The notes: generated from the letters alone by a model not told the origin. A DNA stretch of 38,562 nucleotides from an uncultured Methylobacillus sp. (GCA_946478965.1 CAMLDQ010000013.1:1-38562); one strand, 5' to 3'. Counted from the first letter of the stretch, positions 8,355 to 18,083 are shown. Numbers and translations: made by a program.

Positions 8355-10567
8355 CCGAGCAGGAAAACGAATTTCTGCAGCGCCTGCTGGCTACCTTCAA
8401 GGTAGAAGCGCAGGAACATATCGACACCCTTTTTGCAGGGCTCGCAGAACTCGAACAGGTGTCTGATGCGCATCAGCGTCACGGCATTGTCGAGACCATG
8501 TTCCGTGAAGCGCATAGCCTGAAAGGCGCGGCACGTTCCGTTGGACTGACCCCTGTAGAAAGTGCCTGTCAGGGGCTGGAGAGCCTGTTCGCCGCCCTGA
8601 AACGGCAAGGGATGCCACCGTCGGCTGCGGAAATCGACCAGATTCATCAAACACTGGCCCAGCTGGGGGTATTGCTGGCCCTGCCCCGCCCCGAAGCATC
8701 CTCGTCGTCGCCCCTTGCTTCCGCCCCGGCTACGGAACCGGCCGTTGCATCTCCCGTCAATGCCCCTCCCCCGGTGAGCGCGACGCGGCCGTCGGCTTCG
8801 ACGCAAACGACAGCGAAGGAAAAAACTGCCTCCGCAAGCACTGTGCGCATCGCCACCGACAAGCTGGATGCCATTTTCCTGCAAACGGAGGAGTTGCTGT
8901 CCGCCAAGATCATGGCCCAGCAGCACAAGCAGGAACTGCAAGACCTGCTATCCAATGCAGCGGCGTGGCGTAAGGACTGGAACAATTTAATTGCGCACCA
9001 CCCCGAGTTTTATGCCATTGCAGCCAGCCAACCCCAATGGCAGGAGTTGATGGAACGCAATACCCGCTTCATCAAGGACCTGATCCTGCGGCTGGGTTCC
9101 ATGGCCAAAACGGCGGATCTGGATCAGCGCATGCTAGGCCGCATGGTGGACGACCTGCTGGAGGACACGAAGAAAGCACTGATGTTGCCCTTCTCCACGC
9201 TGACGGAAACCTTTCCTCGCCTGGTACGCGACCTGTGCAAAAGCAGCGGCAAGGATATCGCGCTGGAAATCCGCGGGGGCGAACTAGAAGCCGACCGCCG
9301 CATCCTGGAAGCCATCAAGGACCCGCTCATCCACCTGATCCGGAATTGCGTCGACCACGGCATCGAAAAACCCGAACAGCGGAGTCAGTACGGCAAGCCA
9401 GCACGCGGCAGCATCACAATCGAATTCCATCCGCGTAGCGGAAACCGCGTCGAAATCACGATCGCGGACGATGGTGCCGGCATCGACACAAGCAAGGTCA
9501 AAACGACTGCCGCGCGCATGGGGCTGCTGGATGAAACCGCGGCCGCATCGCTGGAAGAGCCAGCAATATTGGAGCTCATCTATCAATCCGGATTGTCGAC
9601 CAGCTCCATCCTCACGGAAATCTCCGGTCGCGGCCTGGGGCTTGCCATCGTGCGGGAAAAAATAGACAAGCTCGGCGGCACTATCGCGATCAGCACACAA
9701 GCCGGCCTTGGCACTCGCTTCTGCATCTCGCTGCCGCTGACGCTTGCCACCTACCGCGGCATCGGCGTGCGGATCGGCGACCAAACCTTGGTCCTGCCGA
9801 CCAGCAACGTCGTGCAAACCTTGCGTATCGCCCGGGATCAGGTGCGCACGGTGGAAAACCACGCGACGATCCACATCAACGGAGAAACGCTCGCGCTGGC
9901 CTGGCTGGCGGACACCCTGGAGCTGGCCAGACAAGCGCAGGAAGAAAGCGTTTTTCTGCAGATCGTGATCCTGGCTTCCGCCGGGAAACGCATGGCTTTC
10001 GCCGTGGATGAGGTGCTGAGTGAGCAGGAAGTCCTGGTCAAGAGCCTGGGAAAACAGCTCTCCCGCGTGCGCAACATCGCGGCGGCGACCATTCTAGGCT
10101 CGGGCAAGGCGGTGCCGGTATTGAATGTGGTCGACCTGATGAAATCCGCGACCAAACCCACCCGCGCTCATGCCATACCAATCTCCGAAGAAGGTGCACC
10201 CGCAGAGCGCTCGGTGCTGGTGGTGGAAGACTCGATCACCGCGCGCAGCCTGCTCAAGGGCATTCTGGAAATGGCCGGCTACCGCGTGACCACCGCCGTC
10301 GATGGCATCGACGGCCTTACCCAGTTGCGTAGCGGCAGCTTCGATGCTGTCGTCTCCGACGTGGAAATGCCGCGCATGGACGGCTTTGAGCTGACCGCAA
10401 AAATTCGCAGCGACAAGAAGCTGGCCGAATTGCCGGTAGTGCTGGTCACCTCGCTGGATTCGCGCGAAGACCGGGAGCGTGGCATCGATGTCGGGGCCAA
10501 CGCCTACATCGTCAAACGCAGTTTCGAGCAGAGCAATCTGATCGAGGTTGTAGGCCGTCTCATCTGA
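8351..10567 (+). CDS. cheA: CheA-REC hybrid histidine kinase (WspE-like)
   Basis: A 738-residue chemosensory kinase fused to a receiver. The Hpt (P1) domain is at the N-terminus with phospho-accepting His55 in [12 protein letters not shown]. An Ala/Pro/Ser-rich linker (about 110-165) replaces a recognisable P2 (CheY-binding) domain. Next come a helical dimerisation region, a HATPase with N box ([14 protein letters not shown]), G1 (ADDGAGID) and G2 ([12 protein letters not shown]), and a CheW-like P5 domain. The C-terminal REC domain has Asp670 in [12 protein letters not shown]. The same plan is found in WspE. The absent P2 and the attached REC suggest that phosphate moves within the protein and to CheB or downstream receivers, not to a free CheY. 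It overlaps the preceding receptor by four bases; cheB follows after ten. Confidence 0.92.
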   Translation: MTEQENEFLQRLLATFKVEAQEHIDTLFAGLAELEQVSDAHQRHGIVETMFREAHSLKGAARSVGLTPVESACQGLESLFAALKRQGMPPSAAEIDQIHQTLAQLGVLLALPRPEASSSSPLASAPATEPAVASPVNAPPPVSATRPSASTQTTAKEKTASASTVRIATDKLDAIFLQTEELLSAKIMAQQHKQELQDLLSNAAAWRKDWNNLIAHHPEFYAIAASQPQWQELMERNTRFIKDLILRLGSMAKTADLDQRMLGRMVDDLLEDTKKALMLPFSTLTETFPRLVRDLCKSSGKDIALEIRGGELEADRRILEAIKDPLIHLIRNCVDHGIEKPEQRSQYGKPARGSITIEFHPRSGNRVEITIADDGAGIDTSKVKTTAARMGLLDETAAASLEEPAILELIYQSGLSTSSILTEISGRGLGLAIVREKIDKLGGTIAISTQAGLGTRFCISLPLTLATYRGIGVRIGDQTLVLPTSNVVQTLRIARDQVRTVENHATIHINGETLALAWLADTLELARQAQEESVFLQIVILASAGKRMAFAVDEVLSEQEVLVKSLGKQLSRVRNIAAATILGSGKAVPVLNVVDLMKSATKPTRAHAIPISEEGAPAERSVLVVEDSITARSLLKGILEMAGYRVTTAVDGIDGLTQLRSGSFDAVVSDVEMPRMDGFELTAKIRSDKKLAELPVVLVTSLDSREDRERGIDVGANAYIVKRSFEQSNLIEVVGRLI

Positions 10568-10577
10568 GAGAAATGAC

Positions 10578-11672
10578 ATGATTGCCACCACCTCCACACG
10601 CTTGCCCAGACCGCCGATCAGGCTGCTGGTGGTGGAGGATTCGCCTTCAGTACGCGAGTTCCTGCTCTATCTCTTCGCTTCAGACCAGGAGATCCGCGTC
10701 ATCGGCACTGCAAGCAATGGCGAAGAAGCCCTGGAAGCCGTCAAGCAGCACAAGCCCGATGTCATCACCATGGATTTGCACATGCCGAAAATGGATGGCT
10801 ATGAGGCTACCCGTCTCATCATGCAAAACTTCCCGACCCCCATCGTCATCGTTACCGGCAGTGCCTCTGCGGGCACCCAGAAAACGCTGCTCTCGGCGCT
10901 GGAAGCCGGTGCGCTGGCCGTCATCAAGCGGCCGGCGGGCATTGGCCTGCCGGACCACGCCGCGCACGTGCGTGAATTGATCCAGACCGTCAAGCTGATG
11001 TCCGAAATCAAGGTGGTCAAACGCTGGGCGCGCCGCGACAGCGCATCCGAGAAGCAGGAAAAGTCACTTCAGCAGCACGAGTTCACCGCTGGCAGACCAT
11101 CCTCGCCGCGCCGGCTGGTGGCCATGGGTTCGTCCACCGGCGGACCGCTGGTGCTGCAACAGATCTTGTCCGGGCTATCCAGAAACTACCCCTTGCCGCT
11201 GGTGATCGTACAGCACATTGCGAACGGCTTTACCACGGGGTTTGCCGAGTGGCTGGGCCAATCCACCGGATTTCCATGCCGGGTTGCGGAGAACGGCGAT
11301 GTCATGCGCGCGGGGCAGGCTTACATTGCGCCCAACGGCTACCAGGCCGAAGTGGATAAACGCGGGCAAATCCTGCTGAAAAAAGGCGACGGCGAACATG
11401 GCCATTGCCCGTCCGTCTCCTCGCTGTTCCGCTCCGTTGCCGCTGCTTACGGTGCCGATGCCATCGGCGTCATTCTCACAGGCATGGGCAAGGATGGCTC
11501 TGCAGAGCTGGGATTGATGCATGACAAGGGCGCACTGACCATCGCTCAGGACAAGGAAAGTTCCGTGGTGCACGGCATGCCGGGAGAAGCCATCCTGCTG
11601 GGGGCCGTGTCGTATGTACTATCCCCGGAAAAAATCGCGGTTGCACTCAACCGTGCCGCAGGACTCGCATAG
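10578..11672 (+). CDS. cheB: CheB protein-glutamate methylesterase (WspF-like)
   Basis: A 364-residue response regulator that removes methyl groups from receptors when phosphorylated. The N-terminal REC domain (about 15-135) has phospho-acceptor Asp66 in ITMDLHMPKMDG and the acidic pair VVEDS at 18-22. A linker (about 145-175) leads to the methylesterase domain with its triad: Ser186 in MGSSTGGP, His213 in VQHIANGF and Asp306 in GMGKDGSAELG. The length is normal for CheB. Ten bases separate it from cheA, and nine from the next gene, whose Shine-Dalgarno (AGGAGAAGG) sits at the cheB stop. In Wsp, CheB (WspF) acts as the off-switch of the pathway; the same role is inferred here. Confidence 0.93.
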   Translation: MIATTSTRLPRPPIRLLVVEDSPSVREFLLYLFASDQEIRVIGTASNGEEALEAVKQHKPDVITMDLHMPKMDGYEATRLIMQNFPTPIVIVTGSASAGTQKTLLSALEAGALAVIKRPAGIGLPDHAAHVRELIQTVKLMSEIKVVKRWARRDSASEKQEKSLQQHEFTAGRPSSPRRLVAMGSSTGGPLVLQQILSGLSRNYPLPLVIVQHIANGFTTGFAEWLGQSTGFPCRVAENGDVMRAGQAYIAPNGYQAEVDKRGQILLKKGDGEHGHCPSVSSLFRSVAAAYGADAIGVILTGMGKDGSAELGLMHDKGALTIAQDKESSVVHGMPGEAILLGAVSYVLSPEKIAVALNRAAGLA

Positions 11673-11681
11673 GAGAAGGCG

Positions 11682-14393
11682 ATGCCGACAGAACAAGGAC
11701 AGGAAGCAACGAGGCAAAATGTGGAAATCCTCATCGTCGAAGACAGTCCGACCCAAGCCGCCCATCTTCAATACTTGCTGGAGCGCAATCACTTCAAGGT
11801 AATCGCCGCGAAAAACGGCAAGGAAGCGCTTGCCCACCTTGCCCGCTCCCACCCCCAGCTCATCATCAGCGACGTCGTGATGCCGGAGATGGGGGGCTAC
11901 GAACTATGCCACGCGGTCAAATCGAACCCGGACCTGGAAAATATCCCGCTCATCCTGGTCACTTCGCTCGCCGATGTGCAGGACGTGCTGCAGGGCCTGG
12001 ATTCCGGTGCGGACAACTTCATTCGCAAGCCGTACGACGAGAAATATCTGCTGTCGCGCATCGATTACCTGCTGATGAACCGGAGTATCCGGCAGAACCA
12101 GAAAATGCAGATGGGGATGGAAATCTACCTGCTGGGGAAAAAGCATTTCGTCACTGCCGAACGCCAGCAGATTCTCGACCTGCTGATTTCAACTTACGAA
12201 GAGGCCATCCGGGTTAAGGAAGACCTCGAAGCCAGGCAGCAGGAACTGACCCTGGCCGCATTGTACGAACACACGCACGGCGAAGTATTGCGCCTGTTCA
12301 ACGCCACCTTCGACCGTGCGGAAATCCTGCGCGGCATGCTGGATATCCTGGCGCGCAATCATCCGTTTCCCGTGTCGGCGATCTACTCCTTCGACGACTG
12401 GAGCGGCATGTACAAGGAGGAAGTCAGCCATACCTCGCCGGCCGCACTCCACATTGAACTCAGCATAGACAAGTCCATCATCGCCGAAGCCGCGCAGGAA
12501 AACCGGGCCACGGTTTTGCATGATCATGAAGACCACACCCGGATGTTGCAGAGCAGCGCCGAACTGCCTTTCCGTCCCGCTTGCATCTTCGTGTGCCCCG
12601 TGAAATACCAGGACAAGCGCCTGGCAGTTCTGGTAATCGTTTCCGGGCGCGCGTTCAACGACCGCGACCAGACCTTCGTTGAACGTCTGGCAGCGCAACT
12701 CGGGGTCGCCCTGCAGAACATCCGCCAGTATGACGATTTGCGCTTGCTGGCTGAACAGCTGCGTTTGCGCAGCGAGGAAATCTCGGCAAAAAACCTGCAG
12801 TTGGAAGAAGCGAACCGCATGAAATCGGAATTCCTCGCCAATATGTCGCACGAGCTGCGTACGCCGCTCAATGCCATCATCGGCTTCTCCGAGGTGCTGC
12901 GCGACGGACTTGTGGGCGAACTGGCCGCACAGCAACGCGAGTATATCGCCGACATTTTCGAAAGCGGCAAGCACCTGCTGTCGCTGATCAACGATGTCCT
13001 GGACCTGTCCAAGATCGAAGCCGGAAAGATGGCCCTGGAAGGCGAGTTCACGGAAGTCTCGGCTTTATTGCAGAACAGCCTGAGCATTGTCAAGGAGCGG
13101 GCATCCACGCATCGCATCAAGCTTAAAACCGATATCGCCGACGAGCTTGGCCATGCCTGGCTGGACCCACGCAAAGTCAAGCAGATTCTCTACAACCTGC
13201 TTTCCAACGCCATCAAGTTCACGCCGGAGAATGGCACGGTCACATTGCGGGCAACTCTCACCGACCGGCAGAGCATCCTCGCGCGCAAGGAAGAGCGTCC
13301 GGAAATGCATACGCCGCTGCCCATCTCGGCCGTGCCTTTGCTGGAAATTTCCGTCAGCGATACCGGTATCGGCATTTCAGCTGCGGACATGGCACGCCTG
13401 TTCCAGCCTTTCGTACAACTCGACAGCTCATTGTCGCGCCGATTCGAGGGCACCGGCCTGGGCCTGGTCATGATCAAGAAACTGACCGACCTGCACGGAG
13501 GTGCCGTGTCGGTCGCCAGCCTGCAGGGGAGTGGCAGCACCTTCACCATCTGGCTGCCTTACCACAACGCCCCGGAGGCCGATGCCGCGTCCCAAGCTGC
13601 ATCCGGCACCGCACCGGAAAAGCCACTGATCGACAGCACCTCGCCTCTGGTGCTGGTCATCGAGGATGAAGCCGATGCCGCCGATCTCATCCGGCTGCAA
13701 CTGGAACACGACGGCTGCCGGGTCCTATGCGCCCCTTCCGCCGAGGAAGCCCTGGCCATGCTCGCGAATGAGCCGCGCCCCGACCTGATCACGCTTGATA
13801 TTCTGCTGCCCGGCCTGGATGGCTGGGATTTCCTGTCCCACATCAAGACGGATGCCAATCTGGCACATATCCCGGTCGTCATCGTGTCCATCGTCGCCGA
13901 CAGCAGCAAGGGGATATCGCTGGGCGCCGCCCAGGTCCTGCAAAAACCCATTTCCATCGCCGACCTCGAACAGGCCCTGAACAACATCGGTTTCATGAAT
14001 CAAAAGAGCGCAATCACCGTGCTGGTGGTGGACGACGACCCCATGGCGGTGGAAATCGTGGCCACCCATCTGAATTTTATCGGCTGCACCGTACTGCGCG
14101 CTTACAGCGGCGCAGAAGGCCTGCAGATGGCGAAAAACCGGCATCCCGATCTGATCATCCTGGACCTGGTCATGCCGGGCATCAACGGTTTCGAGGTCGT
14201 GGAGGAATTGAAGGCGGAAAGTGGAACGGCCTCCATCCCGATCATTGTCCTGTCTTCCAGGCATCTGACAGTGGAAGATCTGAAAACCCTGAACGGCCAG
14301 GTTCTGCAGGTAATGGAAAAATCGAAATTCAATCACGGAAACTTCATTAGCGAAGTGCATCGCGCATTGGGCAAGAAATGGCCAACATCCTGA
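11682..14393 (+). CDS. Soluble hybrid histidine kinase REC-GAF-HisKA-HATPase-REC-REC
   Basis: A 903-residue kinase with no membrane segment. Domain order: REC1 (about 14-132, Asp64 in ISDVVMPEMGG); GAF (about 208-350); a coiled coil; HisKA with His390 in MSHELRTPLNAIIGF; HATPase_c with N box (LYNLLSNAIKFTPENG), G1 (VSDTGIGIS) and G2 (FEGTGLGLVMIKK); REC2 (about 650-765, Asp706 in TLDILLPGLDG); and REC3 (about 775-895, Asp828 in ILDLVMPGING). The N-terminal receiver means the kinase can itself be a target, plausibly of CheA. The two C-terminal receivers would take phosphate from His390. It ends 16 bases inside the next gene, a stand-alone receiver. The GAF ligand is unknown. Confidence 0.9.
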   Translation: MPTEQGQEATRQNVEILIVEDSPTQAAHLQYLLERNHFKVIAAKNGKEALAHLARSHPQLIISDVVMPEMGGYELCHAVKSNPDLENIPLILVTSLADVQDVLQGLDSGADNFIRKPYDEKYLLSRIDYLLMNRSIRQNQKMQMGMEIYLLGKKHFVTAERQQILDLLISTYEEAIRVKEDLEARQQELTLAALYEHTHGEVLRLFNATFDRAEILRGMLDILARNHPFPVSAIYSFDDWSGMYKEEVSHTSPAALHIELSIDKSIIAEAAQENRATVLHDHEDHTRMLQSSAELPFRPACIFVCPVKYQDKRLAVLVIVSGRAFNDRDQTFVERLAAQLGVALQNIRQYDDLRLLAEQLRLRSEEISAKNLQLEEANRMKSEFLANMSHELRTPLNAIIGFSEVLRDGLVGELAAQQREYIADIFESGKHLLSLINDVLDLSKIEAGKMALEGEFTEVSALLQNSLSIVKERASTHRIKLKTDIADELGHAWLDPRKVKQILYNLLSNAIKFTPENGTVTLRATLTDRQSILARKEERPEMHTPLPISAVPLLEISVSDTGIGISAADMARLFQPFVQLDSSLSRRFEGTGLGLVMIKKLTDLHGGAVSVASLQGSGSTFTIWLPYHNAPEADAASQAASGTAPEKPLIDSTSPLVLVIEDEADAADLIRLQLEHDGCRVLCAPSAEEALAMLANEPRPDLITLDILLPGLDGWDFLSHIKTDANLAHIPVVIVSIVADSSKGISLGAAQVLQKPISIADLEQALNNIGFMNQKSAITVLVVDDDPMAVEIVATHLNFIGCTVLRAYSGAEGLQMAKNRHPDLIILDLVMPGINGFEVVEELKAESGTASIPIIVLSSRHLTVEDLKTLNGQVLQVMEKSKFNHGNFISEVHRALGKKWPTS

Positions 14394-14782
14394 TCATCGA
14401 GGACAACCCGCAAAACATGAAACTGGCGGTTTTCCTGCTGGAAAACGCCGGGCATCAGGTGCTGCAGGCGACCAACGCCATGTCCGGGATCATCCTCGCG
14501 CAAAGCCAGCGCCCCGACCTGATCCTGATGGACATCCAGTTGCCGGGGGTGGATGGATTGGAGGCAACACGCCAGCTGAAAAGGAGTCCCGATACTCGGG
14601 ACATCAAGATCTATGCCCTGACCGCGTTTGCAATGAAGGGTGATGAGGAAAAAATGCGCGCAGCCGGCTGCGACGGTTATATTGCCAAGCCCATCCGCTA
14701 CCAGGCGTTTCTTGAAACGATCGCATCCGCAGTATCCGGGGCATCGCCCTCGCAGAAAAATGAAAAAAAGGAACAGCGATGA
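14378..14782 (+). CDS. Stand-alone response-regulator receiver (DivK/CheY type)
   Basis: A 134-residue protein consisting of one REC domain and a short charged tail. The acidic pair is at 8-9 (IIEDN), phospho-acceptor Asp52 lies in ILMDIQLPGVDG, the switch Thr is in ALTAFAMKGD, and the Lys is in YIAKPI. There is no output domain, so it must act by binding partners or by passing phosphate on. The ALTAFAMKGDEEK stretch resembles DivK-like shuttles more than motor-binding CheY. It overlaps the end of the hybrid kinase by 16 bases and the GGDEF-EAL gene by four (ATGA), so translation of the three is probably coupled. That makes it a likely intermediate between them. Confidence 0.88.
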   Translation: MANILIIEDNPQNMKLAVFLLENAGHQVLQATNAMSGIILAQSQRPDLILMDIQLPGVDGLEATRQLKRSPDTRDIKIYALTAFAMKGDEEKMRAAGCDGYIAKPIRYQAFLETIASAVSGASPSQKNEKKEQR

Positions 14783-17613
14783 TGGATGATCTCGAGAAAA
14801 TCATACAGGCGGCCGACAACCTCGCAAACGGCGACCTGCAAGTGCGCACCGGCATCCCACATACCAACAGCCCCACAGGGCATCTTGCCGACGCCATCGA
14901 CAGCATGGCGGAGAATATGCTGGCCTACCGACGTCATATCGAGCAGATTACCCGCCAGTACCGGCGCAGCATTCATGCCCACCGTACGTTGAGCGCCAGC
15001 AACCGGGCCCTGCTGCGCGCCACCGACGAAGCCTCCGAGCTGCGCGAAGTGTGCAGGCTGTTGGTGGAGGTCGGCAATTATCCCTTTGCCTGGATCGGCT
15101 ATGCGCAGTATGACGCAAAAAAATCCATTCGCCCGGTGGCCCATTTCGGCGTGGACGGCAGTTTTCTCGAAGAGCTCGACCTCACCTGGGACGAAACCGG
15201 CTTGGGCCTGGGCGCTGTCGGTAGCGCAATACGGACCGGTTTGCCCGTCATCGCGCAGGAATCCGGGGATGAAAACCCGGGCATGCTGCGCTGGCGGCGG
15301 ATCGCACACCTGCACGGATTCACCTCGGTGCTCGGTCTGCCGTTACGCATCAACGGACAAGTGGCTGGCGCCGTCGGCATCTGCGCCGAAGATGCGGAAG
15401 CCTTCAACGACAAGGACGAGGTCCGTCTGCTCGAGGAGACCGTGGACGATCTCGCTTTTGCCATTGAGACCCTGCGTGCACGCCAACGCCAGCATGAAAC
15501 CGAAGAGGCCTATCGCCGGATCAGCCGCCAGAATGCACTCATCTTGGAATCGGCGGCGGAAGGCATCTACGGGCTCGATGCGCAAGGCCTGATCAATTTC
15601 ATCAACCCTGCCGCCGCCGCGATGCTGGGCTATGACAAGGACGAACTGCTCGGCTGCAACGCCCACGATACATTCCATCATTCCTGGCCGGACGGTTCGC
15701 CTTACCGCACCGAGGATTGCCCTATCCTTCTGGTCATAGCTTCCGGCAACGCGGCGCACAAAAAGCATGAAACCTTCTGGCACCGCGATGGCACACCCAT
15801 TCCGGTGGAGATTTCCAGCTCCCCCATTATCGAAAATGACGTCTTGCAGGGTGCCGTCGTCACCGTTACCGATATCAGCGAACGCAAGCGCTATCTGGCC
15901 CAACTGGAGCGCAAATCCAATTTCGACGACCTCACCGAGCTGCCCAACCGCAATCTGCTGCACGACCGCCTCGCCCAAGCGATCGAGCGCTGCAAGCAGG
16001 AAAACCGCAAACTCGCCGTGCTGGTCATCAACATCAACCAGTTCCGCAAAATCATCGACAGCATGGGACATGCCGCAGGCGACCTGATCCTGCAAAGCGC
16101 GGCCGATCGCCTGCGAACGCTGCATGACGAGGCCGACACCCTGGCGCGCGTGGGCGGGGACGAGTTTGTCTGGGTCAGCGAGGTCGCCCATGAGAATGAG
16201 GCCGCCGTCAACGCCAAGGCGGCCCTGGAATCGCTGGAAAAACATTTCCAGGCCGGCGACCGCGAGATATTCCTGACGATCAGCGTCGGCATCGGTATCT
16301 TCCCCAGGGACGGTGAAGACCATGACACCCTCCTGAAAAACGCCACCACGGCGATGCATCGCGCAAAAAACATGGGCGAGCACTGCTTCAGCTTCTACAA
16401 CACCGAAATGAATGCCCGTTCGCTGGAACGGCTCGATCTGGAAAACGCATTGCGCCGCGCGCTGGATCACGATGAACTGGTGATGTACTACCAGCCCCAG
16501 TTGAACCTGCACAGCGGCGAAATCTACGGTGCGGAAGCATTGCTGCGCTGGATACACCCACAGCGCGGCATGATCTCGCCAGCGGAATTCATCCCGCTGG
16601 CCGAAGCCAGCGGCCTCATTGTTCCGATCGGCGAGTGGGTGATGCACACGGCCTGCGCGCAGAACAAGGCCTGGCAACGCGCCGGACTGCCCGATATTGT
16701 GGTGGCGGTGAACATATCGGCGAAACAGGTCGATGCCCGCGACATTTATGCGCTGGCGTCCTCCGTATTGCGGGAGACCGGGCTGGAGCCGGGCTGCCTG
16801 GAACTGGAACTGACGGAAAGCACCATCATGACCGATGCCGAACAATTCATCGACGCCATCAAGAAACTCAAGGCGCTGGGCGTCAACCTGTCCATCGACG
16901 ATTTCGGTACCGGCTACTCGTCGCTCAGCTATCTCAAGCGCTTTGCCATAGACCGCCTGAAAATCGACCAGTCCTTCGTCCGCGATATCACGTACGACCC
17001 CAATGCCGCCGCTATCACCCAGGCGATCATCGCGCTCGCCAGGAACCTGAAAGTGTCCACAATAGCGGAAGGAATAGAAACGGCGGCCCAGCTCAACTTT
17101 CTGCGCGCGCGCGGTTGTGACGAAATGCAGGGATACTACTTCAGCCGGCCGTTGCCAGCCCAGGAATTCGAACAACTGCTGCGCGACGGAACCAAGTTGG
17201 CCTTCCCTGCGCATCACCGCAAACCGGAAAAAACCCTGTTGCTGGTGGATGACGAACCCTTCATCCTCTCCTCCCTGAAGCGCCTGCTACGACGCGAGGG
17301 GTATACCATACTGACTGCCGAGACCGGGCTGGACGGACTCAATCTGCTGGCCGGAAACGAAGTGGGCGTGGTGATTTCGGATGCCCGCATGTCCCCCACC
17401 AACGGCCCGGATTTTCTCTTGAAAGTGCGCGAGATGTACCCGGACACAATGCGCATCATCCTGTCAGGTTATACCGATCTGCAAGCCATTACCGACGCGG
17501 TCAACAAAGGGGAAATCTACAAGTTCCTGACCAAACCATGGGAAGATGCCAAGCTGCTCAAGGTGATCCATGGCGCGTTCCGGCATTATGAAACCCAACG
17601 ACAACGCAATTAA
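14779..17613 (+). CDS. c-di-GMP enzyme: HAMP-like, GAF, PAS, GGDEF, EAL, REC
   Basis: A 944-residue soluble protein. Residues 1-60 look like a HAMP unit without membrane helices (NGDLQVR ... HLADAIDSMAENML). Then come GAF (about 80-235), PAS (about 250-370), GGDEF (about 375-540), EAL (about 550-800) and a C-terminal REC (about 813-940). The diguanylate cyclase signature GGDEF is intact at 459-463, but the inhibitory RxxD site five residues upstream is replaced by DEAD. The phosphodiesterase motifs are also intact: EALLRW (586-591), ELTEST, IDDFGTGYSS and AEGIET. The REC Asp868 lies in ISDARMSPTNGPDF, a RpfG-like sequence. Both activities look possible, so net direction cannot be read. A C-terminal receiver is unusual for this enzyme class. 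It is the probable c-di-GMP output of the operon. Confidence 0.9.
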   Translation: MMDDLEKIIQAADNLANGDLQVRTGIPHTNSPTGHLADAIDSMAENMLAYRRHIEQITRQYRRSIHAHRTLSASNRALLRATDEASELREVCRLLVEVGNYPFAWIGYAQYDAKKSIRPVAHFGVDGSFLEELDLTWDETGLGLGAVGSAIRTGLPVIAQESGDENPGMLRWRRIAHLHGFTSVLGLPLRINGQVAGAVGICAEDAEAFNDKDEVRLLEETVDDLAFAIETLRARQRQHETEEAYRRISRQNALILESAAEGIYGLDAQGLINFINPAAAAMLGYDKDELLGCNAHDTFHHSWPDGSPYRTEDCPILLVIASGNAAHKKHETFWHRDGTPIPVEISSSPIIENDVLQGAVVTVTDISERKRYLAQLERKSNFDDLTELPNRNLLHDRLAQAIERCKQENRKLAVLVININQFRKIIDSMGHAAGDLILQSAADRLRTLHDEADTLARVGGDEFVWVSEVAHENEAAVNAKAALESLEKHFQAGDREIFLTISVGIGIFPRDGEDHDTLLKNATTAMHRAKNMGEHCFSFYNTEMNARSLERLDLENALRRALDHDELVMYYQPQLNLHSGEIYGAEALLRWIHPQRGMISPAEFIPLAEASGLIVPIGEWVMHTACAQNKAWQRAGLPDIVVAVNISAKQVDARDIYALASSVLRETGLEPGCLELELTESTIMTDAEQFIDAIKKLKALGVNLSIDDFGTGYSSLSYLKRFAIDRLKIDQSFVRDITYDPNAAAITQAIIALARNLKVSTIAEGIETAAQLNFLRARGCDEMQGYYFSRPLPAQEFEQLLRDGTKLAFPAHHRKPEKTLLLVDDEPFILSSLKRLLRREGYTILTAETGLDGLNLLAGNEVGVVISDARMSPTNGPDFLLKVREMYPDTMRIILSGYTDLQAITDAVNKGEIYKFLTKPWEDAKLLKVIHGAFRHYETQRQRN

Positions 17614-17635
17614 AGGCTGACAAGGAAGTCGCAAG

Positions 17636-18022
17636 ATGACGAACAACAAAATAACCCGCATCCTGATCGTCGACGACGACCAGCGTAACCTCAAGGTACT
17701 GGAAGTCATGCTGCATGCGCAGGGCCATGAAACCTTGCGTGCCAGCAACGGCAAGGATGCCGTGCACCTGGCAAACCAGGCACTGCCCGATCTCATCCTG
17801 CTCGACGTGATGATGCCGGACATGAATGGTTTTGAAGTGGTGGAACAACTGAAATCCAGCCCGTCCACTTCCATCATTCCCATCATCATGATCACATCGC
17901 TGGACGACCACGAATCGCATCAGTATGCCTTGCAGGCTGGTGCGAACGAATTCATCTCCAAACCCGTGGATCAGGCCGAACTGGCTGCGCGCATCACGAA
18001 ACTCCTCCAACCGCCCGAATAG
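17636..18022 (+). CDS. Stand-alone response-regulator receiver, last gene of the chemosensory operon
   Basis: A 128-residue single REC domain. The acidic residues are at 13-15 (IVDDDQ), phospho-acceptor Asp57 in ILLDVMMPDMNG, the switch Thr in MITSLDDHES and the Lys in FISKPVDQ. It has no output domain. It begins 22 bases after the GGDEF-EAL gene behind an AAGGAAG ribosome-binding site, so it is most simply the twelfth gene of the operon. Its sequence resembles receivers found next to GGDEF proteins or phosphorelay kinases more than flagellar CheY. Its partner is not identifiable. A promoter for surE follows within 50 bases. Confidence 0.87.
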   Translation: MTNNKITRILIVDDDQRNLKVLEVMLHAQGHETLRASNGKDAVHLANQALPDLILLDVMMPDMNGFEVVEQLKSSPSTSIIPIIMITSLDDHESHQYALQAGANEFISKPVDQAELAARITKLLQPPE

Positions 18023-18048
18023 CGCCAGCGAGAAATAGCTGGCACAGG

Positions 18049-18077
18049 CTTACCCCGCATGGGTTGTACGCTATAAT
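18049..18077 (+). promoter_or_regulatory. surE promoter, apparently giving a leaderless mRNA
   Basis: A perfect TATAAT lies at 18072-18077. A poor -35 (CTTACC, 18049-18054) lies 17 bases upstream. The surE ATG starts at 18084, only six bases after the -10, where transcription would begin. No Shine-Dalgarno sequence fits between. Confidence 0.55.
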
Positions 18078-18083
18078 CCGCCC

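Noticed and set aside
14378..14393. Possible frameshift between the hybrid kinase and the following receiver
   Set aside because: The 16-base overlap joins two complete genes. The kinase already ends with a full third receiver, and the second gene has its own intact N-terminus.
15343..17217. Long open frame of 624 codons on the minus strand opposite the GGDEF-EAL gene
   Set aside because: The plus-strand frame has complete GAF, PAS, GGDEF and EAL motifs. The antisense product resembles no family, has the composition of a GC-rich shadow and has no ribosome-binding site.
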